64,000 bases of DNA from Azospirillum brasilense (GCF_001315015.1 NZ_CP012917.1:469501-533500); one strand, 5' to 3'; numbered from the stretch's first letter, positions 21,312 to 30,900 are shown. A program made the numbers and translations. Notes: generated by a model not told the origin, from the letters alone.

Positions 21312-22025
21312 TCAGACCGTCTTCACCTTGGCGTCGAAGACATAACCGGCGCCGCGCTCGGTCTTGATGATCCGCGGCTCCTTCGGATTCGCCTCGATCT
21401 TGCGGCGCAGGCGCAGGATCAGCACGTCGATGGAGCGGTCGAACACCTCCGCCCCGTCGGCGCGGGTCAGGTCCAGCAGCTGGTCGCGGGTCAGCACGCG
21501 CTGCGGGCGCTTCACGAAGGCGGCGAGCAGGCCGAACTCCGCCTTGGTCAGCTCCACCTCGCGCCCCTCCTGGCTGCGCAGGCGCTGGGCGGTCAGGTCC
21601 AGCTCCCAATTGGCGAACTGCACCACGGCGCGCAGGTCGTCGGGGCTGCGCGGCGGGCGCCCCTCGCCGGAGACGCGGCGCAGCACGGCCTTGATGCGGG
21701 CCAATAATTCGCGCGGGTTGAACGGCTTGGTCAGATAATCGTCGGCACCCAGCTCCAGACCGACGATGCGGTCCACATCCTGGTCCTTCGACGACAGGAT
21801 GATGACGGGAATATGCGATTCGGTGCGGATCTGGCGGACCAGCCCCAGCCCGTCGCCGTCGGGAAGCCGCAGGTCGCAGACCACCAGATCGACGGGGTCG
21901 CTCTCCAACGCCTTCTTCGCCGCGGCCGTGTCCGGTGCGGTGGTCACACGATAGCCTTCCGAAGCCAGATAGGACTCCAGAAGTTCGCGCACCGGCTCAT
22001 CATCATCGACCGCGAGAATGTGCAT
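21312..22025 (-). CDS. OmpR-family response regulator, orphan
   Basis: A 237-residue regulator. The receiver (1-118) has acidic D7/D8/D9, phosphoacceptor D51 in VVCDLRLPDGDG and K in YLTKPFN. The C-terminal winged helix (about 135-235) shows LTKAEFGLLAAFVKRPQRVLTRDQLLDLTR and DRSIDVLILRLRRKIE, the recognition helix of OmpR/PhoB proteins. No histidine kinase gene adjoins it. The promoter region carries GTTAC-N6-GTAAC, a possible self-binding site. Family members close in sequence (TorR/OmpR-like) control respiration or envelope stress, but the role here is not decided. Confidence 0.92.
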   Translation of the reverse strand: MHILAVDDDEPVRELLESYLASEGYRVTTAPDTAAAKKALESDPVDLVVCDLRLPDGDGLGLVRQIRTESHIPVIILSSKDQDVDRIVGLELGADDYLTKPFNPRELLARIKAVLRRVSGEGRPPRSPDDLRAVVQFANWELDLTAQRLRSQEGREVELTKAEFGLLAAFVKRPQRVLTRDQLLDLTRADGAEVFDRSIDVLILRLRRKIEANPKEPRIIKTERGAGYVFDAKVKTV

Positions 22026-22078
22026 GGCCGTTACCTCCCGTCCTCTTCATAGCTCACCGCCATGGGTGCACGCAATCG

Positions 22079-22094
22079 GTTACAAGCCCGTAAC
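22079..22094. promoter_or_regulatory. Inverted repeat upstream of the orphan response regulator
   Basis: GTTAC-AAGCCC-GTAAC lies 54 bases before the regulator start (divergent from the small gene at 22256), and another GTTAC is at 22030-22034. OmpR-family proteins often bind two spaced half sites, so this may be an autoregulatory site. Inferred from position only. Confidence 0.35.
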
Positions 22095-22255
22095 AGGCTC
22101 CCGTTGCACGACCGATGGGTGAATCAGCTGAAACATCCTACCGTGCGATCGAAACGAAAAAGCCGATTTCCTGAAATCACGCGGTCATCACAGGTTGGTT
22201 TATTCCTCTCAGCCGCGAGGCGAAAGGCAAAAGCCCGCACCGAAGGGGAACAACG

Positions 22256-22441
22256 ATGCTCGTGCTCGACCACTGCCTGGAACGGATGGCTCATCTCGAC
22301 CGCGCCGACCGCCTGCTGAACGAGGTGCGCGTCTACAACAGCCGCCTGCCGATCCGCGAAGCGCTGGCCCAGCACCGTGCGCTGCTGAGCGAGGCCCGCC
22401 GCCATATCGAATCAGCGCGCACGCTGATCGGAGAGGCATGA
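22256..22441 (+). CDS. Small helical hypothetical protein
   Basis: A 61-residue protein with an almost entirely helical, charged composition (ERMAHLDRADRLLNEVRVYN and LSEARRHIESARTLIGEA), no membrane span and no cysteine. A purine-rich GAAGGGGAA lies six to twelve bases upstream of the ATG, which supports translation. It is divergent from the orphan response regulator, across a 230-base gap, and convergent with ridA. No family was recognised; a coiled-coil or small regulatory role is possible. Confidence 0.6.
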   Translation: MLVLDHCLERMAHLDRADRLLNEVRVYNSRLPIREALAQHRALLSEARRHIESARTLIGEA

Positions 22442-22459
22442 GCCGGAGACGCACGACGC

Positions 22460-22873
22460 TCAGCAGCGGGCGGTGACCTCGATCTCGATCCTCATGCGCG
22501 GGTCGGCCAACGGGCAGACCATGGTCGTGCCGATGGGCGGCCGGTCGTGGAACTCCTCCGCCAGGACCGGCTGAACCCGAGAAAAATCAGCGGCATCGGC
22601 CAGATAGACCCGCATCCGCACCACATCCGACAAATCCGCCTTCGACCGCCTCAGGGTCCGGCGGATGTTGCGCAGGGTCTGGCGCGCCTGCTCCTCCACA
22701 TCGCCGGCCATAGTCCGGCGCTCCGCATCGAAACCGGAAGTGCCGGACACGAACACCCATCGCCGTTCCGGAGCGTCCGCGGCTCCGGTCACACTGCCGG
22801 CCATGACGGTACGCGCGCCGCCCCCCCACCAGCCGCTGGCCGCCCCTTCAGCTCCGCTCCCGCCAAGATCCAT
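22460..22873 (-). CDS. RidA/YjgF/UK114-family protein
   Basis: A 137-residue protein. The core (about 35-137) shows VFVSGTSGFD, EEQARQTLRNIRRTLRRSKADLSDVVRMRVYLAD and DPRMRIEIEVTARC, with the family arginine in the last motif. RidA proteins form trimers that hydrolyse reactive enamine/imine intermediates from PLP enzymes; related subfamilies lack this activity and have unknown substrates. The N-terminus has an unusual Gly/Ala-rich extension of about 25 residues. A second ATG at 22804 could remove most of it, but only the 22873 start has a purine-rich AAGGGA upstream. Confidence 0.88.
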   Translation of the reverse strand: MDLGGSGAEGAASGWWGGGARTVMAGSVTGAADAPERRWVFVSGTSGFDAERRTMAGDVEEQARQTLRNIRRTLRRSKADLSDVVRMRVYLADAADFSRVQPVLAEEFHDRPPIGTTMVCPLADPRMRIEIEVTARC

Positions 22874-23126
22874 GGCGTTACCATCCCTTATTGTTTGTGT
22901 ACTTTATAGTCAGCAGAACCGACTTGGCACCTTTATGTCACAGAGGGCCGAACCCGCACAAACTCTGCCCCGCGGCGGCTCCGCGGCATGTCGGCGCGGT
23001 TTGCGTCTTTTCGCCTGCCCAAATCTTTCCCAAATCCAAGCGTAAGCCGGGCCAAGAAGCCGGGTCCGGTCAATCGGGTCCTGTCAGGCCAAGAACGCCC
23101 AATCGTCCATAACGGGAGAAACCCGC

Positions 23127-25244
23127 ATGTCCGGGATCACGAAAGCCGCTCTCTTCACCCTTGCCGTGCCGCTGCTGGCCGCGCCCGCCCTGGCGGCGGA
23201 CCAGCCGCCGGGAGCGCTGGCGCTGAAGCGGGTGCTGCTGTCCACCGGCGGCGTCGGCTATTTCGAGCATGAGGCGCGCGTCTCCGGCGATGCCGCGCTG
23301 ACCCTGGAGGTGCGCCGCGATCAAGTGGACGACGTGCTGAAGAGCATCGTGGTCTACGACGACCGCGGCGGAATCGGCACGGTGGACCTGCCGGGTCAGG
23401 AACCGCTGGAGACCGCCTTCCGCGAACTGCCCTTCACGCCGCAGGATCTCGCCTCCCCCACCGCTCTGCTGAACGCCATGAAGGGGGCGGAGGTGCAGAC
23501 CAGCGGCTCTCGCGCGGTGTCGGGCCGGCTGCTCTCGGTGACCGAGGAATACACCCAGCTTCCCAACGGCGGCGGCACCGTCACCCGCAACCGCGTCAGC
23601 CTGATGACCGCGGAGGGGCTGCGCCAGCTCGTCCTGGAGGAGACCGATTCCCTGCGCTTCGCCGACCCGCGGGTGCAGGCGCAGCTCGACTCCGCTCTGG
23701 CTGCCGTCGCCGGTGCGGCGGGCAAGGAGCGGCGGCGCCTGACCATCCGCACCACCGCCCCGCAGGCGGACCCGGGCACCGAGCGGACCGTGCGCGTCGC
23801 CTATGTGGTCGCCGCCCCGCTGTGGAAGGCGACCTACCGCCTGACCCTGCCCGAATCGGCGCCCGGATCGGCGAAGGGGACCGAGGGCGGCACCGGCGAC
23901 CTGCAGGGCTGGGCCGTGCTGGAGAATCTCAGCGGCGACGATTGGAAGGGGGTGGAGCTGTCGGTGGCGTCGGGCAACCCGGTCACCTTCCGGCAGGCGC
24001 TCTACTCCGCCTATTTCGTGAACCGCCCGGAGGTGCCGGTGGAGGTGCTGGGCCGCGTCCTGCCGCCCCCCGACGAGGGCGCCGTGGCCGCCGACGTGAT
24101 GGCGAAGGCGCAGGATTCGGCCGTCCGCTCGCGCGCCGCCGCCGAGTCCGGCGCCCCGACCGCCATGGCCGCCCCGCCGCCGCCGGCCCCCGCACCGGCC
24201 ATGAGCGCGCCCTTCGCCGGGGCGATGCCCCAGCGCGCTGCGGAGACCACCCCCGCCGAGAGCACGGAGGCGACGGCGCAGGTGCTGTTCCGCTACCCGC
24301 AGCCGGTGACCCTGGCCAACGGCGGCACGATGATGATGCCGATCACCGCCCGCGCCATTCCGGCGGAGCGGCTGTCGCTCTACCAGCCCAACACCCAGCC
24401 GCGCCATCCGCTGGCCGCGCTGCGCCTCAGCAACGGCGACTCGGGCGAGACCGGCCTGCCGCCGGGCGTGCTGACGCTCTATGAGCGGCTGGGCGGGGCC
24501 GCCGCCTATGTGGGTGACGCGCGGCTGGCCACCCTTCCGGCGGGCGAAAGCCGGATCCTCAGCTTCGCGGTGGATCAGGCGGTGACGGTGGACCGCTCCG
24601 AACAGCCGAGCCGCACCCTGTCCCGAGCCACCCTGGCCGACGGGGTGCTGCAACTGACCGTGACCGACCGCCAGACCACCACCTACCGGATCGCCGGCGC
24701 GGCGGGCGAAGACCGCACCGTCATCGTCGAGCATCCGCGGCGGTCCGGCTGGGAGCTGGTGCAGCCTTCGGATGGGGCCGCTCCCGACCTGACGGCCGAC
24801 GCCTACCGTCTGCCGGTGGCGGTGCCCGCCGGCCAGACGGTGACCCTGTCGGTTGCGCTGGAACGGCCGCGGATCGAGCGGTTCGGCATCTCCGAGATGT
24901 CGCCGGAGCAGGTGCGGGCCTATGCCTCCTCCACGGAGCTGCCGCCCGCGGCGCGCGAAGCTCTGACGAAGGTCGCGACCCTGCGCGGCGCCGTCGCCGA
25001 CAAGGAGCGCCGTGTCGGCGAGTTGGAGCGTGAACAGGCGGAAATCGGCAAGGAGCAGGAGCGGCTGCGCCAGAACCTCGCCACGCTGCCGCGCGACAGC
25101 GACCTGTTCAAGCGGACCATCGCCAAGATGGGCGAGCAGGAAACCCGCCTGGACGGACTGTCCCGCGAACTGGCCACCGCCCGCAAGGAGGCCGACACCG
25201 CCCGCAACACGCTGCGCGATCAGGTGCGCGGCATGACGTTCTGA
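23127..25244 (+). CDS. Exported DUF4139-domain protein
   Basis: A 705-residue envelope protein. Residues 1-23 form a Sec signal peptide ending APALAA-D. The body begins with a beta-rich region (TGGVGYFEHEARV, QVDDVLKSIVVYD) and a central DUF4139-type domain (VRVAYVVAAPLWKATYRL, WAVLENLSGDDWKGVELSVASGNPVTF). A low-complexity Ala/Pro linker lies about 335-375, then a second beta-rich part (380-590) and a C-terminal coiled coil of about 90 residues (610-700: Glu, Arg and Leu heptads). Homologues are widespread, uncharacterised secreted proteins. The gene has its own promoter region and is convergent with the NnrU gene. Function is not known. Confidence 0.85.
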   Translation: MSGITKAALFTLAVPLLAAPALAADQPPGALALKRVLLSTGGVGYFEHEARVSGDAALTLEVRRDQVDDVLKSIVVYDDRGGIGTVDLPGQEPLETAFRELPFTPQDLASPTALLNAMKGAEVQTSGSRAVSGRLLSVTEEYTQLPNGGGTVTRNRVSLMTAEGLRQLVLEETDSLRFADPRVQAQLDSALAAVAGAAGKERRRLTIRTTAPQADPGTERTVRVAYVVAAPLWKATYRLTLPESAPGSAKGTEGGTGDLQGWAVLENLSGDDWKGVELSVASGNPVTFRQALYSAYFVNRPEVPVEVLGRVLPPPDEGAVAADVMAKAQDSAVRSRAAAESGAPTAMAAPPPPAPAPAMSAPFAGAMPQRAAETTPAESTEATAQVLFRYPQPVTLANGGTMMMPITARAIPAERLSLYQPNTQPRHPLAALRLSNGDSGETGLPPGVLTLYERLGGAAAYVGDARLATLPAGESRILSFAVDQAVTVDRSEQPSRTLSRATLADGVLQLTVTDRQTTTYRIAGAAGEDRTVIVEHPRRSGWELVQPSDGAAPDLTADAYRLPVAVPAGQTVTLSVALERPRIERFGISEMSPEQVRAYASSTELPPAAREALTKVATLRGAVADKERRVGELEREQAEIGKEQERLRQNLATLPRDSDLFKRTIAKMGEQETRLDGLSRELATARKEADTARNTLRDQVRGMTF

Positions 25245-25260
25245 GCATGACGGCGGAGCA

Positions 25261-25959
25261 TCACCAGGGCAGCGGCGACACGCCGAACAGCATCCGGTGC
25301 AGGTGCAGCAGCCCGCCGTAAAGCAGCAGAGCCAGCGCCGGGCGCCACCAGCCGATCTCTCGCCAGACGAGGCTCTGGCGCCCGGCCAGGATCGCCGCGA
25401 AGGGCAGGTTGGAGGTGTTGGCGGCGTAGCGGTCCCACGCCGCCCCCAGCCGCCGCGCCAGCTTCGCGTCGATCAAAACGCTGCCGCCCAGCGCCAGCAA
25501 GGCGAGCGTGCCGAACAGGATCAGCGAGGCGAGGTCCCCGTTCGGCACCATATGGGCGACCGCCCACAACCCGACGCCCCACAGGAACGGGTTGCGCGTC
25601 ACCCGCAGGATGCCGCGGACCGGCTCCCGGTCGCCGGTCAGCAGCTTCTCCTGCCCGACCGAAGTCGGGTTCGGGGTGGAGAGGCCGGCGACGAGAAGGA
25701 ACAGCGCGACCGGCACCAGCAGGACCGGCACCCAGGCCAGCCCGCCGGCGGGCGGCCACACCGGCACATGGGGTGCCGCCTTGTAGGCCGCCACCAGCCA
25801 CCAGAAGGCCAGCGCCGAGACCAGCGAATAGAGGCCGAGATAGGGCTTCTCGCCCAGCCGTCCGACCAGCGCCGCGCGCAGCGGTGTGCTGGAAATGCCG
25901 AAATGCGTCAGCAGCAGGAACAGCCCCGCGGCGGACAGATGGGCGATGGTCCCGGTCAT
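25261..25959 (-). CDS. NnrU-family membrane protein
   Basis: A 232-residue integral membrane protein with about six hydrophobic segments. GEKPYLGLYSLVSALAFWWLVAAY and RNPFLWGVGLWAVAHMVPNGDLAS are characteristic of NnrU, which is linked to nitric oxide and denitrification metabolism in Rhodobacter; related plant proteins act in carotenoid isomerisation. The conserved RVTRNP(F/M) region resembles isoprenylcysteine methyltransferase-like folds. No nir or nor genes are in this window, so a denitrification role here is not supported by context. Confidence 0.85.
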   Translation of the reverse strand: MTGTIAHLSAAGLFLLLTHFGISSTPLRAALVGRLGEKPYLGLYSLVSALAFWWLVAAYKAAPHVPVWPPAGGLAWVPVLLVPVALFLLVAGLSTPNPTSVGQEKLLTGDREPVRGILRVTRNPFLWGVGLWAVAHMVPNGDLASLILFGTLALLALGGSVLIDAKLARRLGAAWDRYAANTSNLPFAAILAGRQSLVWREIGWWRPALALLLYGGLLHLHRMLFGVSPLPW

Positions 25960-25993
25960 GCGCTGTCTCCCGGTCGCGTCCCGAAGCCTCTCG

Positions 25994-26467
25994 TCAGGCG
26001 CCCTTTTCCAGCGTGGCGCCGCTGCAATAGGCCCAGTCGTCGCCGTGCAGGCCGAAGAACAGGGCCACCGGCTGCTTGCCGGATCGGTCGATCACCACGC
26101 GGAAGCGGTTGCCGGTGCAGGCGCCCGCCGCCTGCTTCTGATAGGGCAGCTTGACGCTCTTGGACTTCAGGCAGGAATCGGCGGCCTTGGGCGGGTTGGC
26201 CGAGGCGTCGACGCGCTTGCCGTTCAGCACCATGTAGTAGTTGGTGGCCTGCCCGCCCTTCACCTCGGCCTTCACCTCGATCTTGCCGAATCGGGACTTG
26301 TAGAGGCCGGCGTCGGTTTCGCCGTCCGGTGCGCCGGGGGCGATGGGCCGGAAGGACACGGCGGCACAGGCCGGCGGCTCTTTCTTCTGGGCAAGGGCCG
26401 GCTGGGCCAGGGCGACGGTGGCGGCGCCCGCAATCAGCGCGGCACTGAAAAGACGCGACAGCGGCAT
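25994..26467 (-). CDS. Small exported hypothetical protein with four cysteines
   Basis: A 157-residue protein with a clear signal peptide (cleavage near ALAQ-KK, residue 26) and a mature domain containing four cysteines (in PPACAAV, ADSCLKS, GACTGN and WAYCSG), which could form two disulfides in the periplasm. AGGAGG is six bases before the ATG, so it is well expressed in principle. It follows the thioesterase gene by 38 bases and precedes nnrU by 34 bases on the same strand, suggesting cotranscription. No family was recognised. Confidence 0.7.
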   Translation of the reverse strand: MPLSRLFSAALIAGAATVALAQPALAQKKEPPACAAVSFRPIAPGAPDGETDAGLYKSRFGKIEVKAEVKGGQATNYYMVLNGKRVDASANPPKAADSCLKSKSVKLPYQKQAAGACTGNRFRVVIDRSGKQPVALFFGLHGDDWAYCSGATLEKGA

Positions 26468-26505
26468 GCGAACCTCCTGGATCGGATGGACAGGGTTGGG
26501 GCGGG

Positions 26506-26949
26506 TCAGGCGGGGGCTTGGCAGAACAGGGTCTGCTGCATGATGGCGCAGTCCTTCTCCACCCCGCCGTCGAGCATCGAGATCTCGACACTGGTGACGG
26601 TCAGGGTGCGGCCCGGTTTCAACACGCGGGCGCGGGCGATCATCACCTCGCCCTTGGCCGGCGCCATCAGATTGACCTTGAACTCCACCGCCAGGACCTC
26701 GCTGCCCGCCGGCATCAGCGTGTAGCCGGCGTATCCCCCGGCGTTGTCGGCCAGCGTGCTGACCATGCCCGCGTGGAAGAAGCCGTGCTGCTGCGTCAGG
26801 TCGGCGCGGAACGGCAGGCGCATCTCGCAGAATCCCGGCTCCAGCCGCGTCAGTTCGATCCCCAGCGTCTTGCAGATCGGCTGAAGCGCGAAGCTGGCGC
26901 GGCAGCGCGCCTCCCAGTCCGGATCGCGCGGTTCGAAGGTCTTGGGCAC
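26506..26949 (-). CDS. PaaI-type hotdog-fold thioesterase
   Basis: A 147-residue hotdog-fold acyl-CoA thioesterase. QQHGFFHAGMVSTLADNAGGYAG matches the HGGxxxxLAD active-site motif of the PaaI group, and EVLAVEFKVNLMAPAKGEVMIARARVLKPGRTLTV is the usual strand region. The start is taken as the GTG at 26949, where family similarity begins; an open frame continues upstream through thiG. It begins 50 bases after the thiG stop and may be cotranscribed with the thiamine genes. Natural acyl-CoA substrate unknown. Confidence 0.85.
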   Translation of the reverse strand: MPKTFEPRDPDWEARCRASFALQPICKTLGIELTRLEPGFCEMRLPFRADLTQQHGFFHAGMVSTLADNAGGYAGYTLMPAGSEVLAVEFKVNLMAPAKGEVMIARARVLKPGRTLTVTSVEISMLDGGVEKDCAIMQQTLFCQAPA

Positions 26950-26999
26950 GTCTCGGGTCTCTCTGATTGTGTTCGGGCGACCCTTACCCTGCGCCAGCC

Positions 27000-27770
<771 letters not shown>

Positions 27771-27816
27771 GGATGTTTCCTTGGATGTCGGACCCGCGCT
27801 TCGGCGGGCGAGAAGT

Positions 27817-28026
27817 TCAGCCGCCCTGCACGGGACGGATGATCTCCAGGGCGTCGCCCGCGGACAGGGGTGTCTCGTCCCAGCGGCGGGACGGCAGAAC
27901 GGCGCCGTTCAGGGCGACGGCGACTCCGCGCGTGCCCGCGGCGATGCCCCGCCCGGCCAGCAGGGCGGCGACGGTGGGGGCGGCGAGATCCTCTTCCCGC
28001 CCGTTGACGCGGATGCGGGCGCTCAT
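27817..28026 (-). CDS. thiS: Sulfur carrier protein ThiS
   Basis: A 69-residue beta-grasp protein ending in the required GG (RPVQGG). The C-terminal glycine is adenylated and thiocarboxylated to donate sulfur to ThiG. RVNGREEDL and VAVALNGAVLPSRRWDETPLSAGDALEIIRPV match the family. The start ATG overlaps the thiO stop by 4 bases, implying translational coupling. The adenylating enzyme ThiF is not in the window. Confidence 0.95.
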   Translation of the reverse strand: MSARIRVNGREEDLAAPTVAALLAGRGIAAGTRGVAVALNGAVLPSRRWDETPLSAGDALEIIRPVQGG

Positions 28027-29192
28027 GCCGCGGCTCCCTTCGGCTGGGCGAAGCGGTCGAGCGCGAAGGGGCGGATCACCGGATCGCTTTCCCCGGTCAG
28101 GACCAGCCGCGCCACCGAATCCGCGGTGACCGGGGTCAGCAGGATGCCGTTGCGGTGGTGCCCGGTGGCGTAGACCAGCCCCTCCACCTCCGAGAGGCCG
28201 AGGATCGGGGCGTCGTCGCGGGTGCCGGGGCGGAAACCGGCCCACGCCTCCTCGATGGGCAGCTCGGCGATGCCCGGCAGGGCGCGCCACGCCCCCTCCA
28301 GCAGGGCGAACTGGCCCCCGGCGGTCAGCCGGTCGTCGAACCCGCGCTCCTCCGTGGTGGCGCCGACCAGCAGCCGCCCATCCAGCCGCGGGATCAGGTA
28401 GGTGCCGGGAGTCCACACCACATGGCGCAGCAGCGGCAGGCGGGCGTCCATGCGCAGGCAGAGCATCTGCCCCTTCACCGGGCGCACCGGCGGCCGCACC
28501 GCCGGGGACAGCCCGTCGATCCAGCCCGACCACGCCCCGGCGGCCAGAACCACCCGGTCGGCCTCGAAAAGCCGGTCGCCGACCTGGACGCCGACAGCCC
28601 GACCGCCGCGGATCTCGATGCGGCCGACCTCGGCATACTCGTGCACCGCAGCGCCGGCCCGCAGGGCGGCGGTGTGCAGGGCGGCGGCGACCTTGCGGTT
28701 GTCCACCTGATGGTCGCCGGCGCAGAACAGCGCGCCGGCGACGCCGGGCTGGAGATAGGGCTCGCGCCGCCGCACCTCCGCCCCGCTCAGCCATTCAACG
28801 GGCAAGCCGAGCTTGGTTTGAAAGTCGTGCAGAAAGCGCACCTTGGCCGCATCGTCGGCGTTCAGCGCGATGACCATCGTGCCTTCGGTGCGCAGGTCAA
28901 CCGCCATGCCGGACGCGGCCTCCAGCGCCGCCGCGAAGGCGGGCCACAGGTCCTGGGAAGCGCGGGTCAGCGGCAGGAGACTCTCTTCGCCGGGCTCGGT
29001 TTCCACGCAGGCGGCGAGCATGCCGCCCGCGGCGTGGCTGGCGCCCCGGCCGGCGGCGCCACGGTCGAAAACCTCGACCCGGCAGCCGGCGGCGGCCAGC
29101 CTCCAGGCGATGGACAGGCCGATCACCCCGGCGCCGATCACGGCGACGGTGGGTTTTGCGGAATCGGAATGAAATGAGGGCGCGGATACCAT
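28023..29192 (-). CDS. thiO: Glycine oxidase
   Basis: A 389-residue FAD-dependent D-amino-acid-oxidase-fold enzyme that converts glycine to the dehydroglycine used by ThiG. The N-terminal Rossmann motif VIGAGVIGLSIAWRLAAAGCRVEVFDRG (residues 18-45) binds FAD, followed by SHAAGGMLA. VKGQMLCLR, GTYLIPRLDGRLLVGATTEE and YATGHHRNGILLTPVTAD are typical of ThiO. It is the first gene after the TPP riboswitch, so thiamine pyrophosphate should lower its expression. Use of ThiO rather than ThiH means oxygen-dependent thiazole synthesis. Confidence 0.95.
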   Translation of the reverse strand: MVSAPSFHSDSAKPTVAVIGAGVIGLSIAWRLAAAGCRVEVFDRGAAGRGASHAAGGMLAACVETEPGEESLLPLTRASQDLWPAFAAALEAASGMAVDLRTEGTMVIALNADDAAKVRFLHDFQTKLGLPVEWLSGAEVRRREPYLQPGVAGALFCAGDHQVDNRKVAAALHTAALRAGAAVHEYAEVGRIEIRGGRAVGVQVGDRLFEADRVVLAAGAWSGWIDGLSPAVRPPVRPVKGQMLCLRMDARLPLLRHVVWTPGTYLIPRLDGRLLVGATTEERGFDDRLTAGGQFALLEGAWRALPGIAELPIEEAWAGFRPGTRDDAPILGLSEVEGLVYATGHHRNGILLTPVTADSVARLVLTGESDPVIRPFALDRFAQPKGAAA

Positions 29193-29199
29193 GCGGCGG

Positions 29200-29285
29200 C
29201 TCCCTTCGCTGGCATTATCCAGACAGGTTCGATGGGTGTGATCTCAGCCGCGCGAGCGCATCCCGCACGGCACCCCAGCCAATGC
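29200..29285 (-). promoter_or_regulatory. TPP riboswitch (THI element)
   Basis: On the minus strand the conserved THI core is visible: GGGGTGCC, then GGCTGAGATC, ACCC, GAACCTG, CTGGATAATGCCAGC and GAAGGGA. The last conserved bases (GAAGGGAG at about 29198-29205) also form the ribosome-binding sequence of thiO, whose ATG is at 29192. Control is therefore most likely translational: TPP binding would hide the ribosome-binding site. Confidence 0.95.
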
Positions 29286-29333
29286 CCGGATCATCCGGAA
29301 GAGAGCCGCCTTTGGCAAGCCCCTTTTCGTTGG

Positions 29334-30773
29334 TCACAACAACAAAAGCGACGCCAGCCCCAGGAAGGACAGGAATCCGATGACGTCGGTCATGGTGGTC
29401 AGGAAGACCGAACTCGCCACCGCCGGATCGACGCCCAGCCGGTCGAGTCCGATGGGAATCAGCACCCCGCACAGCCCGGCGACGAACAGGTTGATGACCA
29501 TGGCGCAGCCGATGACCAGGCCGATCATCGGCTCGAACCAGGTCGCGGCGATGGCCCCCACCAGCGTGGCGAAGACGGCGCCGTTGAGCAGCCCGACCAG
29601 AACCTCCTTGCCCACCACGCGGGGGGCGTTGGAGGACGACAGCTCGCGCGTCGCCAGGGCGCGCACCGCCACGGTCAGCGTCTGGGTCCCGGCGTTGCCG
29701 CCCATCGAGGCGGTGATCGGCATCAGCACGGCCAGCGCCACGATCTGCTCAATGGTCGCCTCGAACAGCGAGATGACGCCCGCCGCCGCGAAGGCGGTGA
29801 ACAGGTTCAGACCCAGCCACGAAATGCGCGAGCGCGAGGTTTCCAGAACCGAGCGGTAGATGGAGGTGTCGCCGACGCCGCCCAGCTTGCCGATGTCGTC
29901 CTCGGCCTCCTCGTCGATGATGTGCACAACGTCGTCGACGGTGATGACGCCGATCAACCGCCCGCCGGCGTCCACCACGGGGGCGGAGACCAGGGCGTAC
30001 TGGCGGAACAGGTTCGCCACCTCTTCCTGGTCCATGGTGGCGGGGATGGTGTCGACCTCCTCCGTCACCAGATCGGCGATGCGGACCGACCGCTTCTGGC
30101 GCAGCAGGCGCGATAGCGGCACCGCCCCGACCACCCGGTGCATCGGATCGACGACGAAAATGTCGTAGAAGTCCTCCGGCAGCTCGTCGGTGGCGGCGCG
30201 GACGTAGTCGATGGTCTTGCCCACCGTCCAGAATTGCGGCACCGCCACCAGATCGCGCTGCATCAGGCGGCCGGCGGTGTCTTCGTCGTAGGTCAGGTTC
30301 TCCTGGACCAGCGCGCGGTCGGCGGCCGGCAGATTCTCCAGCACCTCCCGCCGTGTGTCCTCATCCAGGCCCTCGATAACGTCGACGGCGTCGTCGGTGT
30401 CCAGCTCCGCGACGGCGGCGGCCAGTTCCTTGGGCTCGAACAGCTCGACGATCTCCTCGCGGAGATCGGGGTTGAGGTAGCTCAGCACCTCGCCGTCGAA
30501 GTCGGGGCGCAGGACGCCGACCAGAGCCTCCCGGTCGTCGTGGCCGAGTTGCTCGATCAGGTCGGCGATGTCGGCGGGGTGAAGCTTGTCCACCTCCGCG
30601 CGCAGATCGTCGCGCCGTCCGGCGTGCAGCCGTTCGACGATCTCCTCCACGAATTCCGGCTCGACGCCATAGGCGCGCTCCTCCTCGCCGTCCTCGCGGG
30701 GCGGGGCGGGGCGTTCGGCCGGGTGCGGCTCATCGTCCTGGATACGATCCGGTTCCTGGCGGTCGGTGTGCAT
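29334..30773 (-). CDS. mgtE: Magnesium transporter/channel MgtE
   Basis: A 479-residue magnesium channel. Order: acidic/proline-rich start (1-35), MgtE N-domain (about 40-145, with helical repeats such as LHPADIADLIEQLGHDD), two CBS domains (about 160-285, FVVDPMHRVVGAVPL and VVDAGGRLIGVITVDDVVHIIDEE) and five membrane helices (about 315-479) with the pore motif MPITASMGGNAGTQT. Mg2+ bound by the cytosolic domains closes the channel, so regulation is mostly at protein level. No magnesium riboswitch was recognised upstream. GGAGGG lies eight bases before the ATG at 30773. Confidence 0.96.
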   Translation of the reverse strand: MHTDRQEPDRIQDDEPHPAERPAPPREDGEEERAYGVEPEFVEEIVERLHAGRRDDLRAEVDKLHPADIADLIEQLGHDDREALVGVLRPDFDGEVLSYLNPDLREEIVELFEPKELAAAVAELDTDDAVDVIEGLDEDTRREVLENLPAADRALVQENLTYDEDTAGRLMQRDLVAVPQFWTVGKTIDYVRAATDELPEDFYDIFVVDPMHRVVGAVPLSRLLRQKRSVRIADLVTEEVDTIPATMDQEEVANLFRQYALVSAPVVDAGGRLIGVITVDDVVHIIDEEAEDDIGKLGGVGDTSIYRSVLETSRSRISWLGLNLFTAFAAAGVISLFEATIEQIVALAVLMPITASMGGNAGTQTLTVAVRALATRELSSSNAPRVVGKEVLVGLLNGAVFATLVGAIAATWFEPMIGLVIGCAMVINLFVAGLCGVLIPIGLDRLGVDPAVASSVFLTTMTDVIGFLSFLGLASLLLL

Positions 30774-30900
30774 GGCGGCACCCTCCCTGTACGATGGCAA
30801 TGCGGCGTGACGGCATGGTCCTGCGATCGGCCGACCATGGCGCACCGGCGTTTGCGGGTTGGTGGGGAGCCCTTGCGGGTTTCCGCCGAGGCGCCCACCG

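Noticed and set aside
22924..22940. A sigma-54-like site (TTGGCAC) upstream of the DUF4139 gene
   Set aside because: The -24 element is good, but the -12 position reads TGTCA in place of TTGCA, so the required GC is missing.
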